DNA of 5,884 bases from Rhodobiaceae bacterium (GCA_002704755.1 PAHC01000034.1:42688-48571), one strand, 5' to 3'. Counted from the stretch's first letter, positions 1 to 5,343 are shown. Notes: generated by a model from the letters alone, not told the origin. Program-made: numbers and translations.

Positions 1-1194
1 GGTAATGCGATCAGAACTCAAGCTAGACCTGAAATTAATCTCGTTGTTGATATTTTCAGATATTTTGGTGGTTTATCATCGGAACTCAAGGGGGAAACAA
101 TTCCACTTGGTGAGCATGTGCTGAGCTATACCCGAAGAGAACCTTTAGGTGTTGTTGGAGCTATTATTCCTTGGAATGCCCCAGTGATGCTTGCAGCGTG
201 TAAAATTGCCCCTGCATTATGCACGGGTAATACATTAGTGATGAAAGCTGCTGAAGACGCACCTCTTGCAGTTTTAAAAGTTGCAGAAATATGTCAGAAA
301 CATATCCCACCCGGTGTATTTAATCTAATAACGGGAACTGGGAGTGAATGTGGTGAACCACTGGCATACCATCCTGACATAAGTAAACTTTCATTTACAG
401 GCTCGACTGCTGTTGGAAAATTAATTATGAGAGCAGCTGCTGAGAGGGTGCTTCCTGTTTCGCTTGAACTTGGTGGCAAAAGTCCCTCAATTGTATATCC
501 TGATGTCAACGAAGATTGGACAGTAGATGGTATAATCGGTGCAATGCGCTTCACTAGACAAAGCCAATCTTGTACCGCAGGATCAAGACTGTTCTTACAT
601 AAAAGAATATTTGATAGCTTCATTGAACAATTAGCAAATAAATTAGATAAATTAATCATTGGTGATCCTTTAGATGAAAAAACTGATATGGGAACAATCA
701 TAAACAACAAGCAATACACAAAAGTGTGTGACTATATCAAAGATGGCATAGATAATAAAGAAACAGAGATAATTTGTGGAGGGCTTCCTCCAAAAGAAGG
801 ACCTTTAAGTGAAGGATATTTCACAATACCAACCATATTTCGAAATAAATCTAATGAATGGCGTCTCGCAAAAGAAGAAATATTTGGACCAGTCCTTGTC
901 GCTATACCTTGGGAAGACGAAAATGAGGTCATTAAAATGGCAAATCAGAGTCATTATGGACTAGCTGCTTATGTTTGGACAAGAGATATAACAAGAGGTA
1001 TTAATGCTGCACATGCAATAGAATCTGGTTGGGTGCAAGTAAATCAAGGTCTAGGTCAGGTACCCGGACATTCATATGGCGGTTATAAACAATCAGGTCT
1101 TGGAAGAGAATTTTCATTGGAGGGCATGCTGGATAGTTTTACGCAAAGAAAAAATATCAGCATTAACTTAAATACAGCATCCAAGGAGCTGTGA
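1..1194 (+). CDS. NAD(P)-dependent aldehyde dehydrogenase, 5'-truncated by the window edge
   Basis: The frame is open from base 1, so this is the C-terminal 397 residues of a protein that is usually 480-500 long; about 90-100 N-terminal residues are missing. An internal GTG at 118 is not the start, because the 39 residues before it (Gly-Asn-Ala-Ile-Arg-Thr-Gln, then Phe-Gly-Gly-Leu) are typical of the family. Visible-fragment landmarks are the PWN motif with oxyanion-hole Asn59, the ELGGK motif with general base Glu157, catalytic Cys191 in QSCTAGSR, and the EEIFGP motif with coenzyme-binding Glu293. Members oxidise an aldehyde to a carboxylate with NAD(P)+ in the cytoplasm. The sequence does not reveal the substrate; betaine-aldehyde or aromatic-aldehyde dehydrogenases are the nearest general types. 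The usual Gly-Gln before the catalytic Cys is Ser-Gln here, a mild variation. The stop is followed at once by a glutathione S-transferase gene, which suggests one operon and a shared pathway. Confidence 0.95.
   Translation, partial: GNAIRTQARPEINLVVDIFRYFGGLSSELKGETIPLGEHVLSYTRREPLGVVGAIIPWNAPVMLAACKIAPALCTGNTLVMKAAEDAPLAVLKVAEICQKHIPPGVFNLITGTGSECGEPLAYHPDISKLSFTGSTAVGKLIMRAAAERVLPVSLELGGKSPSIVYPDVNEDWTVDGIIGAMRFTRQSQSCTAGSRLFLHKRIFDSFIEQLANKLDKLIIGDPLDEKTDMGTIINNKQYTKVCDYIKDGIDNKETEIICGGLPPKEGPLSEGYFTIPTIFRNKSNEWRLAKEEIFGPVLVAIPWEDENEVIKMANQSHYGLAAYVWTRDITRGINAAHAIESGWVQVNQGLGQVPGHSYGGYKQSGLGREFSLEGMLDSFTQRKNISINLNTASKEL
1183..1188 (+). promoter_or_regulatory. Ribosome binding site that fixes the GST start
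   Basis: AAGGAG lies inside the last codons of the aldehyde dehydrogenase gene. It is 8 nt before the ATG at 1197 but only 2 nt before the upstream in-frame GTG at 1191. The spacing supports ATG 1197 as the true start, giving a 265-residue protein. Ribosomes ending at the TGA at 1192-1194 would stop right at this start, which suits translational coupling. Confidence 0.8.
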
Positions 1195-1196
1195 TA

Positions 1197-1994
1197 ATGC
1201 TTACGTTATTCCATTATGACAGAACAAGTGCCGCTCAGAGAGTGAGGCTTTATCTTGAAGAAAAAAACTTAACTTGGGAGAGTGTCATAGTTGATACTGC
1301 ATTAGGTGATGTTGATCAGCTGCCAGAAAATTTCCATAAATTAAATCCCAAGGGCCTTGTTCCGGTAATTATTCATGATGACATCGCGATACCAGAATCA
1401 CAAGTGATAATAGAATACCTTGAAGATACATTTGGAGGAACACCAACTCTGAGACCTGAAAAGGCTAGGGATCTCGCCCAAATGCGTTTATGGATGAGGA
1501 AAATTGATGAGGGTATTCATGTTGCAAGTCGAACAATTGGAGTTTGTCTAGTAAACAGACATATTTATAAAAAGAAAGATCCAAAAAAAATAGAAAAGTA
1601 CTACACAGAAATGAAAGATAAAGTGCGAAAAAAAAATGATCAGGTCAATATTGAGTTAGGTATAGAATCTCCTCTTCTTGAAGAAGCAATGATCGAATTC
1701 AAATTACTCTTTGGCGAAATGAATTCCTATCTATCAAATCATAATTGGCTTGCAGGTGATGCATACTCACTAGCAGATATTTCTTTTGTTGTTTATCTTC
1801 ATAGATTGGACTCTTTCATGATGAGGCCACTCTGGAAGAATATGAAATATCTTGATGATTGGTATGATAAAATAAAATCAAGACCAGCTTACAAAAGAGC
1901 AATTTATGATTGGGGCGATGTTACTGCAGATCAAAGAGCTAAAAATGGGAAAGAGGCCTACCCAAAAATTTTAGAGTATTGGAATAAGGTATAA
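1197..1994 (+). CDS. Glutathione S-transferase, resembling LigF-type beta-etherases
   Basis: A cytosolic enzyme of 265 residues with an N-terminal thioredoxin-like domain (about 1-80) and a C-terminal helical domain (about 90-240). Ser11 sits where theta-like transferases have the catalytic Ser. Val55-Pro56 is the cis-proline of the glutathione site, and Glu67-Ser68 is the gamma-glutamyl-binding pair. SLAD (191-194) is the conserved N-capping box of the C-terminal domain. The PESQVIIEYLED stretch, the Leu-Arg-Pro that follows, the Met-Arg-x-Trp helix and a long charged insert (about 120-158) recall sphingomonad LigF from memory. LigF cleaves beta-aryl ethers of lignin fragments with glutathione. 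I infer glutathione conjugation or glutathione-dependent ether or dehalogenation chemistry; the real substrate is unknown. The gene is coupled to an aldehyde dehydrogenase upstream. Its TAA abuts the stop codon of the opposing gene with no spacer. Fold confidence is high; LigF-type assignment is about even. Confidence 0.9.
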   Translation: MLTLFHYDRTSAAQRVRLYLEEKNLTWESVIVDTALGDVDQLPENFHKLNPKGLVPVIIHDDIAIPESQVIIEYLEDTFGGTPTLRPEKARDLAQMRLWMRKIDEGIHVASRTIGVCLVNRHIYKKKDPKKIEKYYTEMKDKVRKKNDQVNIELGIESPLLEEAMIEFKLLFGEMNSYLSNHNWLAGDAYSLADISFVVYLHRLDSFMMRPLWKNMKYLDDWYDKIKSRPAYKRAIYDWGDVTADQRAKNGKEAYPKILEYWNKV

Positions 1995-2981
1995 CTAACC
2001 AATATATGACAAAAATTCTTTACCTAAATGCGCACCACTTAAATAGGCGGCCTCAATACGTCCTTGAATAAACCAGTCTCCACATAAACCAATTTGGTTT
2101 TCATTATTTAAGAAATATTCAAATCCTTTTTGTTGTTTCATAATATTCGCATATCTCCAACCCTGTAATCCAATATATTGAGCCTCTTCTGTTTTTATAG
2201 GAATTATTTTCTTTAATTCATCGCATAGATAATCTTTTACCCAATCACGATCCTTATCAATATTTTCCTGTGCCCATATGTTTGTGGAGTGAACTAACAA
2301 AGTATAATTTTTATCTCTGGATGGTTTCGATGAATTTACAGAAATCCAGCTAATATCAAATCCTTTAATCAACGCCGCATCAAATTCTAATTCTAGTGGT
2401 TGTTCATAGCCAAGCATAAGTGAAAAACAAGCAAGCATTTGATATTCTGGAATACCGGGAAATATTACTTTCAAACCTGGAAAGATTTGTTGTGCCTGCA
2501 GTGGCGGAATTGAAGAGAAAACCCAATCATATTCTCCTAAAATTTCGTTATTTTCATCATAAAGCACCCACCTATTTTCTTTAGAAATTTTTTCAACTTT
2601 TTTTGATAACTGAACATTCAAACCATTTGCCATATATTTACCAATAGAGTTCATCGACGGAGTACCAACGTAATTGGATGGATCATTACTCCAGGTTCGC
2701 TTATTTGTTATTTCACCATTAACAATTTCTATAAATTGTGCTTTCCATAGTTCAATTATATTCTGATCAAGCATTGGTTGAATATAATTCTGAAATTCTA
2801 CAGTTTTTGCTTTGAAAAATTGGGCCCCATGATCGAAACTGAAATCGTCTACTCTTCTTGTTGCAACACGCCCACCAAACCCACGTGATTTTTCATAGAT
2901 TACCACTTCTGCCTTATTTTTTATGGTATTAGCAAGAGCCAAACCAGATATACCGGCACCAATTACTGCAACATTAACCAT
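1995..2981 (-). CDS. Renalase-like FAD-dependent oxidoreductase (COG3380 type)
   Basis: A complete 328-residue flavoprotein. GAGISG (8-13) is the dinucleotide-binding glycine motif, Glu30 ends beta-strand 2 and should bind the adenosine ribose, and KSRGFGGR (31-38) followed by FDHGAQFF (49-56) is the hallmark of bacterial renalase-like proteins. The C-terminal GDW (301-303) with GRIEAAYLSG (307-316) contacts FAD. Length and motif order match the bacterial renalase I remember from Pseudomonas, which oxidises wrongly reduced dihydro-NAD(P) isomers back to NAD(P)+ with O2 as acceptor. The same reaction is an inference here; another amine-oxidase-like activity is possible. No signal peptide or membrane segment is seen, so it is cytoplasmic. 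AGGTGA at 2991-2996 lies 9 nt before the ATG. The pseudoazurin gene ends 30 bp upstream on the same strand, so cotranscription is likely. Confidence 0.9.
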   Translation of the reverse strand: MVNVAVIGAGISGLALANTIKNKAEVVIYEKSRGFGGRVATRRVDDFSFDHGAQFFKAKTVEFQNYIQPMLDQNIIELWKAQFIEIVNGEITNKRTWSNDPSNYVGTPSMNSIGKYMANGLNVQLSKKVEKISKENRWVLYDENNEILGEYDWVFSSIPPLQAQQIFPGLKVIFPGIPEYQMLACFSLMLGYEQPLELEFDAALIKGFDISWISVNSSKPSRDKNYTLLVHSTNIWAQENIDKDRDWVKDYLCDELKKIIPIKTEEAQYIGLQGWRYANIMKQQKGFEYFLNNENQIGLCGDWFIQGRIEAAYLSGAHLGKEFLSYIG

Positions 2982-3011
2982 AATATTTAATCACCTATAT
3001 ATAAGGTTGCG

Positions 3012-3449
3012 TTATAACCCTGAGATAAGTTGTTCCAACTTCTTCTTACTTTTCCCAAAAACCTTGGTAGTGGCTACTTCGTCTAAGTTACTTTTGTCAT
3101 CATTTACAACGACTAAAGCTATCATACCCATGCTTTTGTGCGGTGAACACTGGTATAAATATACGCCAGGTTCAATGAATGTAAAGCTAAATTCCTTTCC
3201 AACTTTGGATGGCTTTTGCGGTACATCCGCATTAGATGGATATGCAATAAATTCTACGTTATGCCCAGGAGATGTTGGCAACCAATTGATTGTATCATTT
3301 GCATTGATATATATGACATCTTGTGAGTAGACCATTTTTTCTCCATCACTTCGTTTATTTAACATATCAATATCAAGCTGGGCTGACTGTGCATGGTTAT
3401 TTAATGTAAAAATAATAGCAAATAGCGAAAATATAAAAATTCTATTCAT
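3012..3449 (-). CDS. Pseudoazurin, periplasmic blue copper protein
   Basis: A 145-residue precursor. Residues 1-22 form a signal peptide (Arg3, hydrophobic core 4-15, likely cleavage after Ala20-Gln-Ser22). The mature start, xLDIDMLNK, lines up with the xIEVHMLNK start of known pseudoazurins. Type 1 copper ligands are all present: His63 in PGHNVE, then Cys101, His104 and Met109 in the CSPHKSMGM loop. The C-terminal helical tail (about 121-145), characteristic of pseudoazurin rather than plastocyanin or amicyanin, is also present. Family members carry single electrons in the periplasm, often to nitrite or nitrous oxide reductase; no such reductase is in view, so the partner is unknown. AAGAGG at 3455-3460 is 5 nt before the ATG. 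A palindrome at 3485-3500 may regulate it. The renalase-like gene follows after 30 bp. Confidence 0.93.
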   Translation of the reverse strand: MNRIFIFSLFAIIFTLNNHAQSAQLDIDMLNKRSDGEKMVYSQDVIYINANDTINWLPTSPGHNVEFIAYPSNADVPQKPSKVGKEFSFTFIEPGVYLYQCSPHKSMGMIALVVVNDDKSNLDEVATTKVFGKSKKKLEQLISGL

Positions 3450-3484
3450 TGGTACCTCTTCAATTGTGTAATGTTAAATTAACG

Positions 3485-3500
3485 TATTATCCTGATAATA
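3485..3500. promoter_or_regulatory. 16-bp palindrome upstream of pseudoazurin gene, possible operator
   Basis: TATTATC at 3485-3491 and GATAATA at 3494-3500 are perfect inverted arms with a CT spacer. The site is 35-50 bp upstream of the pseudoazurin ATG, in the 73-bp gap after nth. On the minus strand its inner GATAAT could also serve as a -10 element, with only a poor -35 at 17 bp. It could therefore be an operator overlapping the promoter. As an RNA hairpin it is weak (AT-rich, tiny loop) and lacks a T-run, so it is not a good nth terminator. I do not recognise the regulator; it is not a FNR box, and the half-sites are in the opposite order to a Fur box. Confidence 0.4.
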
Positions 3501-3522
3501 AGATTAGAATAATAATGTTTAC

Positions 3523-4176
3523 CTATGGTTTTTTTACCTTTATTGGGTATTTTCTATCTGGAAAAGAAGTTCGACAAATTTCACACTCAATACCATAGCA
3601 TGACCTCGCCTGACAAAATTCTCTAGCATAAAAAATTATCTGAAGATGCAACTTATTCCATAGATTTTCAGGAAATAATCTTTTTAAATCACGCTCTGTT
3701 TGAGTTACATTTTTTCCATTAGTAAGTCCCCAACGCTGAGCACATCTGTGAATATGTGTATCGACGGGAAATGCAGCAAATCCAAACCCTTGAGACATAA
3801 CGACTGAAGCTGTTTTATGTCCAACTCCAGGTAATCTTTCTAACTCCTCAAATGTATTTGGTACATTAGAATTATGATCATCAACTAATATTTTCGAGAG
3901 TTCCTTTATTGCAGATGATTTTTGTGGAGCAAGTCCACAAGGCTTGATTATTTCATAGATTGTATCTAAGTCTAATCTGGACATATCTTCAGAATTATCA
4001 GCTAATCTAAATAAATCTGGTGTTACCTGGTTAACTCTCTGGTCCGTGCATTGCGCACTAAGTAATACAGATATCAAAAGCTCAAATGTGTTTTTATGAT
4101 CAAGTGGTATAGGAGGATTAGGATAAATTCTATTTAATATTTGTATAATATTTTTAACACGCTGGGATTTAATCAT
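3523..4176 (-). CDS. nth: Endonuclease III (DNA glycosylase/AP lyase)
   Basis: A complete protein of 217 residues; E. coli Nth has 211. It removes oxidised pyrimidines from DNA and nicks the abasic site (base-excision repair, cytoplasm). The helix-hairpin-helix LPGVGHKTA (115-123) carries the Schiff-base lysine Lys121, and Asp139 in FPVDTHIHR is the catalytic aspartate. ELLISVLLSAQCTD (32-45) is the conserved N-terminal core helix. The C-terminal cysteines are at 188, 193, 198 and 201, spaced Cx4Cx4Cx2C. The classical iron-sulfur cluster is Cx6Cx2Cx5C, and no cysteine follows 201. The cluster may be rearranged or absent. The start is chosen because residues 1-30 align with the family N-terminus; no clear Shine-Dalgarno precedes it. 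It is divergent from the nuclease-like gene, with 72 bp between their starts. Confidence 0.95.
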   Translation of the reverse strand: MIKSQRVKNIIQILNRIYPNPPIPLDHKNTFELLISVLLSAQCTDQRVNQVTPDLFRLADNSEDMSRLDLDTIYEIIKPCGLAPQKSSAIKELSKILVDDHNSNVPNTFEELERLPGVGHKTASVVMSQGFGFAAFPVDTHIHRCAQRWGLTNGKNVTQTERDLKRLFPENLWNKLHLQIIFYAREFCQARSCYGIECEICRTSFPDRKYPIKVKKP

Positions 4177-4209
4177 TTGTATTTTAACTAACGGTTGTTG
4201 GAATTTATC

Positions 4210-4217
4210 ATTATAAT
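4210..4217. promoter_or_regulatory. Shared -10 region of divergent promoters (nth / nuclease-like gene)
   Basis: The 8-bp palindrome ATTATAAT contains a perfect TATAAT on each strand: 4212-4217 reading right and 4215-4210 reading left. It lies in the 72-bp gap between the two divergent start codons, about 32 bp from the right-hand ATG and 34 bp from the nth ATG. Neither strand has a convincing -35 hexamer at 16-18 bp, so at least one of the two promoters may be weak or use an activator. Position supports it; AT-richness makes chance matches common. Confidence 0.4.
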
Positions 4218-4248
4218 CACTTTTCTAGTCTGATAAAGGAATTAAGAA

Positions 4249-4683
4249 ATGTTTAGAATTTTTCTAATTTATTTTATTTTATTAATGTTCAGCCAAAACA
4301 CATTTAGCGAAGAAATAAAATGTTCTGCTGATAAAGTAGCTGTAATTGACGCAGATACAATAAGTGTTTGTGACTTAAAAATAAGACTAAATGGAATATC
4401 AGCTGCGGAAAGAGGTCACATAACCTATAACTCTTGCAAAATTAGAACAAAAAAAATAATCCATAAATCAGATGAAATCTCCTGCAAATTAACTGGAGAA
4501 AAAACCTACGACCGTTTTGTTGGCATATGCAAACTAACAAATAATAATATTATTGTAGATTTACAAGAAAAGATCGTAGGAAGTGGCTGTGCAAGAGATT
4601 GTAAAAGATACTCTCATGGAAGATATGTAAAATTTGAGACAGACAAATCCAGAAATTTACCTTTACCAAATTATTGTAATTAA
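4249..4683 (+). CDS. Exported staphylococcal-nuclease-fold protein with altered active site
   Basis: A 144-residue protein. Residues 1-20 look like a signal peptide (Arg3, hydrophobic 4-14, likely cut after Thr-Phe-Ser20), so it should act outside the cytoplasm. VIDADT (32-37) matches the nuclease VIDGDT motif, with Asp36 at the position of calcium-binding Asp21. IRLNGISAAE (45-54) matches the next motif: Arg46 and Glu54 correspond to Arg35 and Glu43, but the calcium ligand Asp40 is Ser51. YDRFVGIC (87-94) matches the last motif, but the position of Arg87 is Gly92. The mature part has eight cysteines (25, 41, 63, 79, 93, 114, 118, 143), probably disulfide-bonded. The ending LPLPNYC resembles alphaproteobacterial homologues. 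I recall YDRxVGVC-type relatives, so this may be a subfamily trait, not decay. Nuclease activity is unproven. AAAGGA at 4235-4240 is 8 nt before the ATG. Confidence 0.8.
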   Translation: MFRIFLIYFILLMFSQNTFSEEIKCSADKVAVIDADTISVCDLKIRLNGISAAERGHITYNSCKIRTKKIIHKSDEISCKLTGEKTYDRFVGICKLTNNNIIVDLQEKIVGSGCARDCKRYSHGRYVKFETDKSRNLPLPNYCN

Positions 4684-4688
4684 TAAGT

Positions 4689-4717
4689 TGGACACGGTAT
4701 TTTATGATATGATATGT
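4689..4717 (+). promoter_or_regulatory. Possible promoter of tRNA-Ala
   Basis: TGGACA at 4689-4694 matches the -35 consensus at five of six bases. The downstream AT-rich run holds three tandem TATGA units (4703-4716, the last incomplete), giving TATGAT at 4703-4708 and 4708-4713. Those hexamers are 8 and 13 bp from the -35, which is short; at 16-17 bp the match is only GATATG or ATATGT. The element starts just after the nuclease-like stop codon. The tRNA may have its own promoter here or be read from upstream. Confidence 0.3.
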
Positions 4718-4728
4718 TCTCTTAATAA

Positions 4729-4804
4729 GGGGCCATAGCTCAGCTGGGAGAGCGCTTCGCTGGCAGCGAAGAGGTCGGGGGTTCGAGCCCCCCTGGCTCC
4801 ACCA
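4729..4804 (+). tRNA. tRNA-Ala, anticodon GGC
   Basis: A full 76-nt cloverleaf can be folded by hand. The acceptor stem GGGGCCA (4729-4735) pairs with TGGCTCC (4794-4800) and includes the G3-U70 pair that identifies alanine tRNAs. The D stem is GCTC/GAGC (4738-4741, 4750-4753). The anticodon stem is CTTCG/CGAAG (4755-4759, 4767-4771), with loop 4760-4766 and anticodon GGC at 4762-4764. The T stem is GGGGG/CCCCC (4777-4781, 4789-4793) with loop TTCGAGC. The discriminator is A4801 and CCA is encoded at 4802-4804. It reads GCC and GCU codons. It follows the nuclease-like gene by 45 bp on the same strand and converges on the next gene. No T-rich terminator is visible in the 60 bp after it. Confidence 0.98.
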
Positions 4805-4864
4805 AATACCTAATGTTTAGAAAGCGTTTAAATTCGACAAAAGCCATGGCTGAAAGAGGTTTTA

Positions 4865-5128
4865 CTACTCCATAGGCTGGATAGTAAAGACTTTAAAGTC
4901 TAAACCCATACTTTTGTCTTTTTCAGTCTCTTCCGGATCACTCATGAAAGCACCGAAAGCATTAAAGTCTTTAATTTCACCTAACCATACCATTCCATTG
5001 TCACCCTCGCGTATAAGAGACCATTCTCCAATCCATTGACCAGGTTCACCATTCATATCGTCAGTAATTCTTTTCTGGATTTCTTCCCAAGAGCAAGTGT
5101 AAGTTGCTCTAACCATTGTGTTAATCAT
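4865..5128 (-). CDS. Small conserved-looking protein of unknown function (87 aa)
   Basis: I do not recognise this gene. The 87-residue product has no signal peptide or membrane segment and is acidic. Alternating hydrophobic and amphipathic stretches suggest beta (5-11), alpha (13-24), beta (31-40), beta (45-52), alpha (54-65), beta (77-84). That order resembles a ferredoxin-like or dimeric alpha/beta-barrel fold; this is inference from pattern only. Four tryptophans (14, 32, 36, 48) are many for its size. AAGGA at 5136-5140 is 7 nt before the ATG at 5128, which favours that start over the second in-frame Met (5116). A TATAAT at 5171-5166 on the same strand suggests its own promoter. The good ribosome site and promoter make it a real gene. 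It converges on the tRNA, 60 bp away. Confidence 0.75.
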   Translation of the reverse strand: MINTMVRATYTCSWEEIQKRITDDMNGEPGQWIGEWSLIREGDNGMVWLGEIKDFNAFGAFMSDPEETEKDKSMGLDFKVFTIQPME

Positions 5129-5165
5129 AAAATTATCCTTCTGTAACTATTTTAATTTAGTTTAA

Positions 5166-5171
5166 ATTATA
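5166..5171 (-). promoter_or_regulatory. Candidate -10 box for the 87-aa protein gene
   Basis: On the minus strand this reads TATAAT, 37 bp before the ATG at 5128. That would leave an untranslated leader of about 30 nt carrying the AAGGA site. The best -35-like hexamer, TTGTAA (5197-5192), is 20 bp away, longer than usual, so the call rests mainly on the -10 and its position. Confidence 0.4.
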
Positions 5172-5208
5172 TGATTCTTGTGAAATAACTATTACAATCG
5201 TACAGTTA

Positions 5209-5242
5209 ATCTCTGCAGGCCTTATTTCAAGGCCTGCGAGAT
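5209..5242. other. Strong GC-rich hairpin in the 5129-5343 spacer
   Basis: GCAGGCCTT (5215-5223) and AAGGCCTGC (5229-5237) form a perfect 9-bp stem around a 5-nt loop, ATTTC. Skipping one bulged T (5214), five more pairs follow: ATCTC (5209-5213) with GAGAT (5238-5242). The result is a 14-bp stem in very AT-rich surroundings. Neither strand has a T-run directly after it, so it is not a standard intrinsic terminator. It lies between two minus-strand genes, upstream of the promoter of the 87-aa gene. It could be part of a small RNA, a transcript-end stabiliser for the winged-helix gene, or a repeat element. Which strand is transcribed is unknown. Confidence 0.7.
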
Positions 5243-5268
5243 CACAGATTTCACACCTTAATTTTTGG

Positions 5269-5297
5269 ATGCCATCAAGGCGTAACTTTTCTTTTTA
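5269..5297 (+). terminator. Weak terminator-like stem with T-rich tail
   Basis: ATGCC (5269-5273) and GGCGT (5279-5283) can form a 5-bp stem, one pair being a wobble, with a 5-nt loop. It is followed on the plus strand by a T-rich run at 5287-5296 (TTTTCTTTTT). It would end a plus-strand transcript passing through the hairpin at 5209-5242. The stem is short and I would not rely on it alone. Confidence 0.2.
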
Positions 5298-5343
5298 ACT
5301 TCATAAGTTTTAATAAATAAAAAATATCAAGCCTGTTTGTGAT

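Noticed and set aside
294..932. Two long minus-strand open frames opposite the aldehyde dehydrogenase
   Set aside because: They lie wholly antisense to a gene with intact catalytic motifs, show no recognisable domain, and are explained as shadow frames.
1191..1196. GTG start giving a 267-residue transferase
   Set aside because: The ribosome site would be only 2 nt away; ATG 1197 has 8-nt spacing and matches the usual family N-terminus.
3000..3020. GGTT/AACC stem at the end of the pseudoazurin gene as a terminator
   Set aside because: Only 4 bp, no T-run, and it lies in a 30-bp gap before a same-strand gene with a good ribosome site.
2923..3330. A 135-residue plus-strand open frame
   Set aside because: It is antisense to the pseudoazurin gene and the start of the renalase-like gene, both of which carry clear family motifs.
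4842..4851. Palindrome AGCCATGGCT between tRNA-Ala and the 87-aa gene as a terminator
   Set aside because: With a realistic loop only 3 pairs remain, and only a short T-run follows on the minus strand.
4729..4864. tRNA-Ala as an integration site for a mobile element
   Set aside because: No integrase and no repeat of the tRNA 3' end was seen elsewhere in the window.
5155..5300. A minus-strand frame of about 45 codons through the hairpin (ending at a TAA near 5159), plus two 9-codon ORFs near 5269-5305
   Set aside because: The longer frame has no ATG, GTG or TTG start and no ribosome site, and the tiny ORFs lack ribosome sites. It could be a gene remnant, but nothing supports that.
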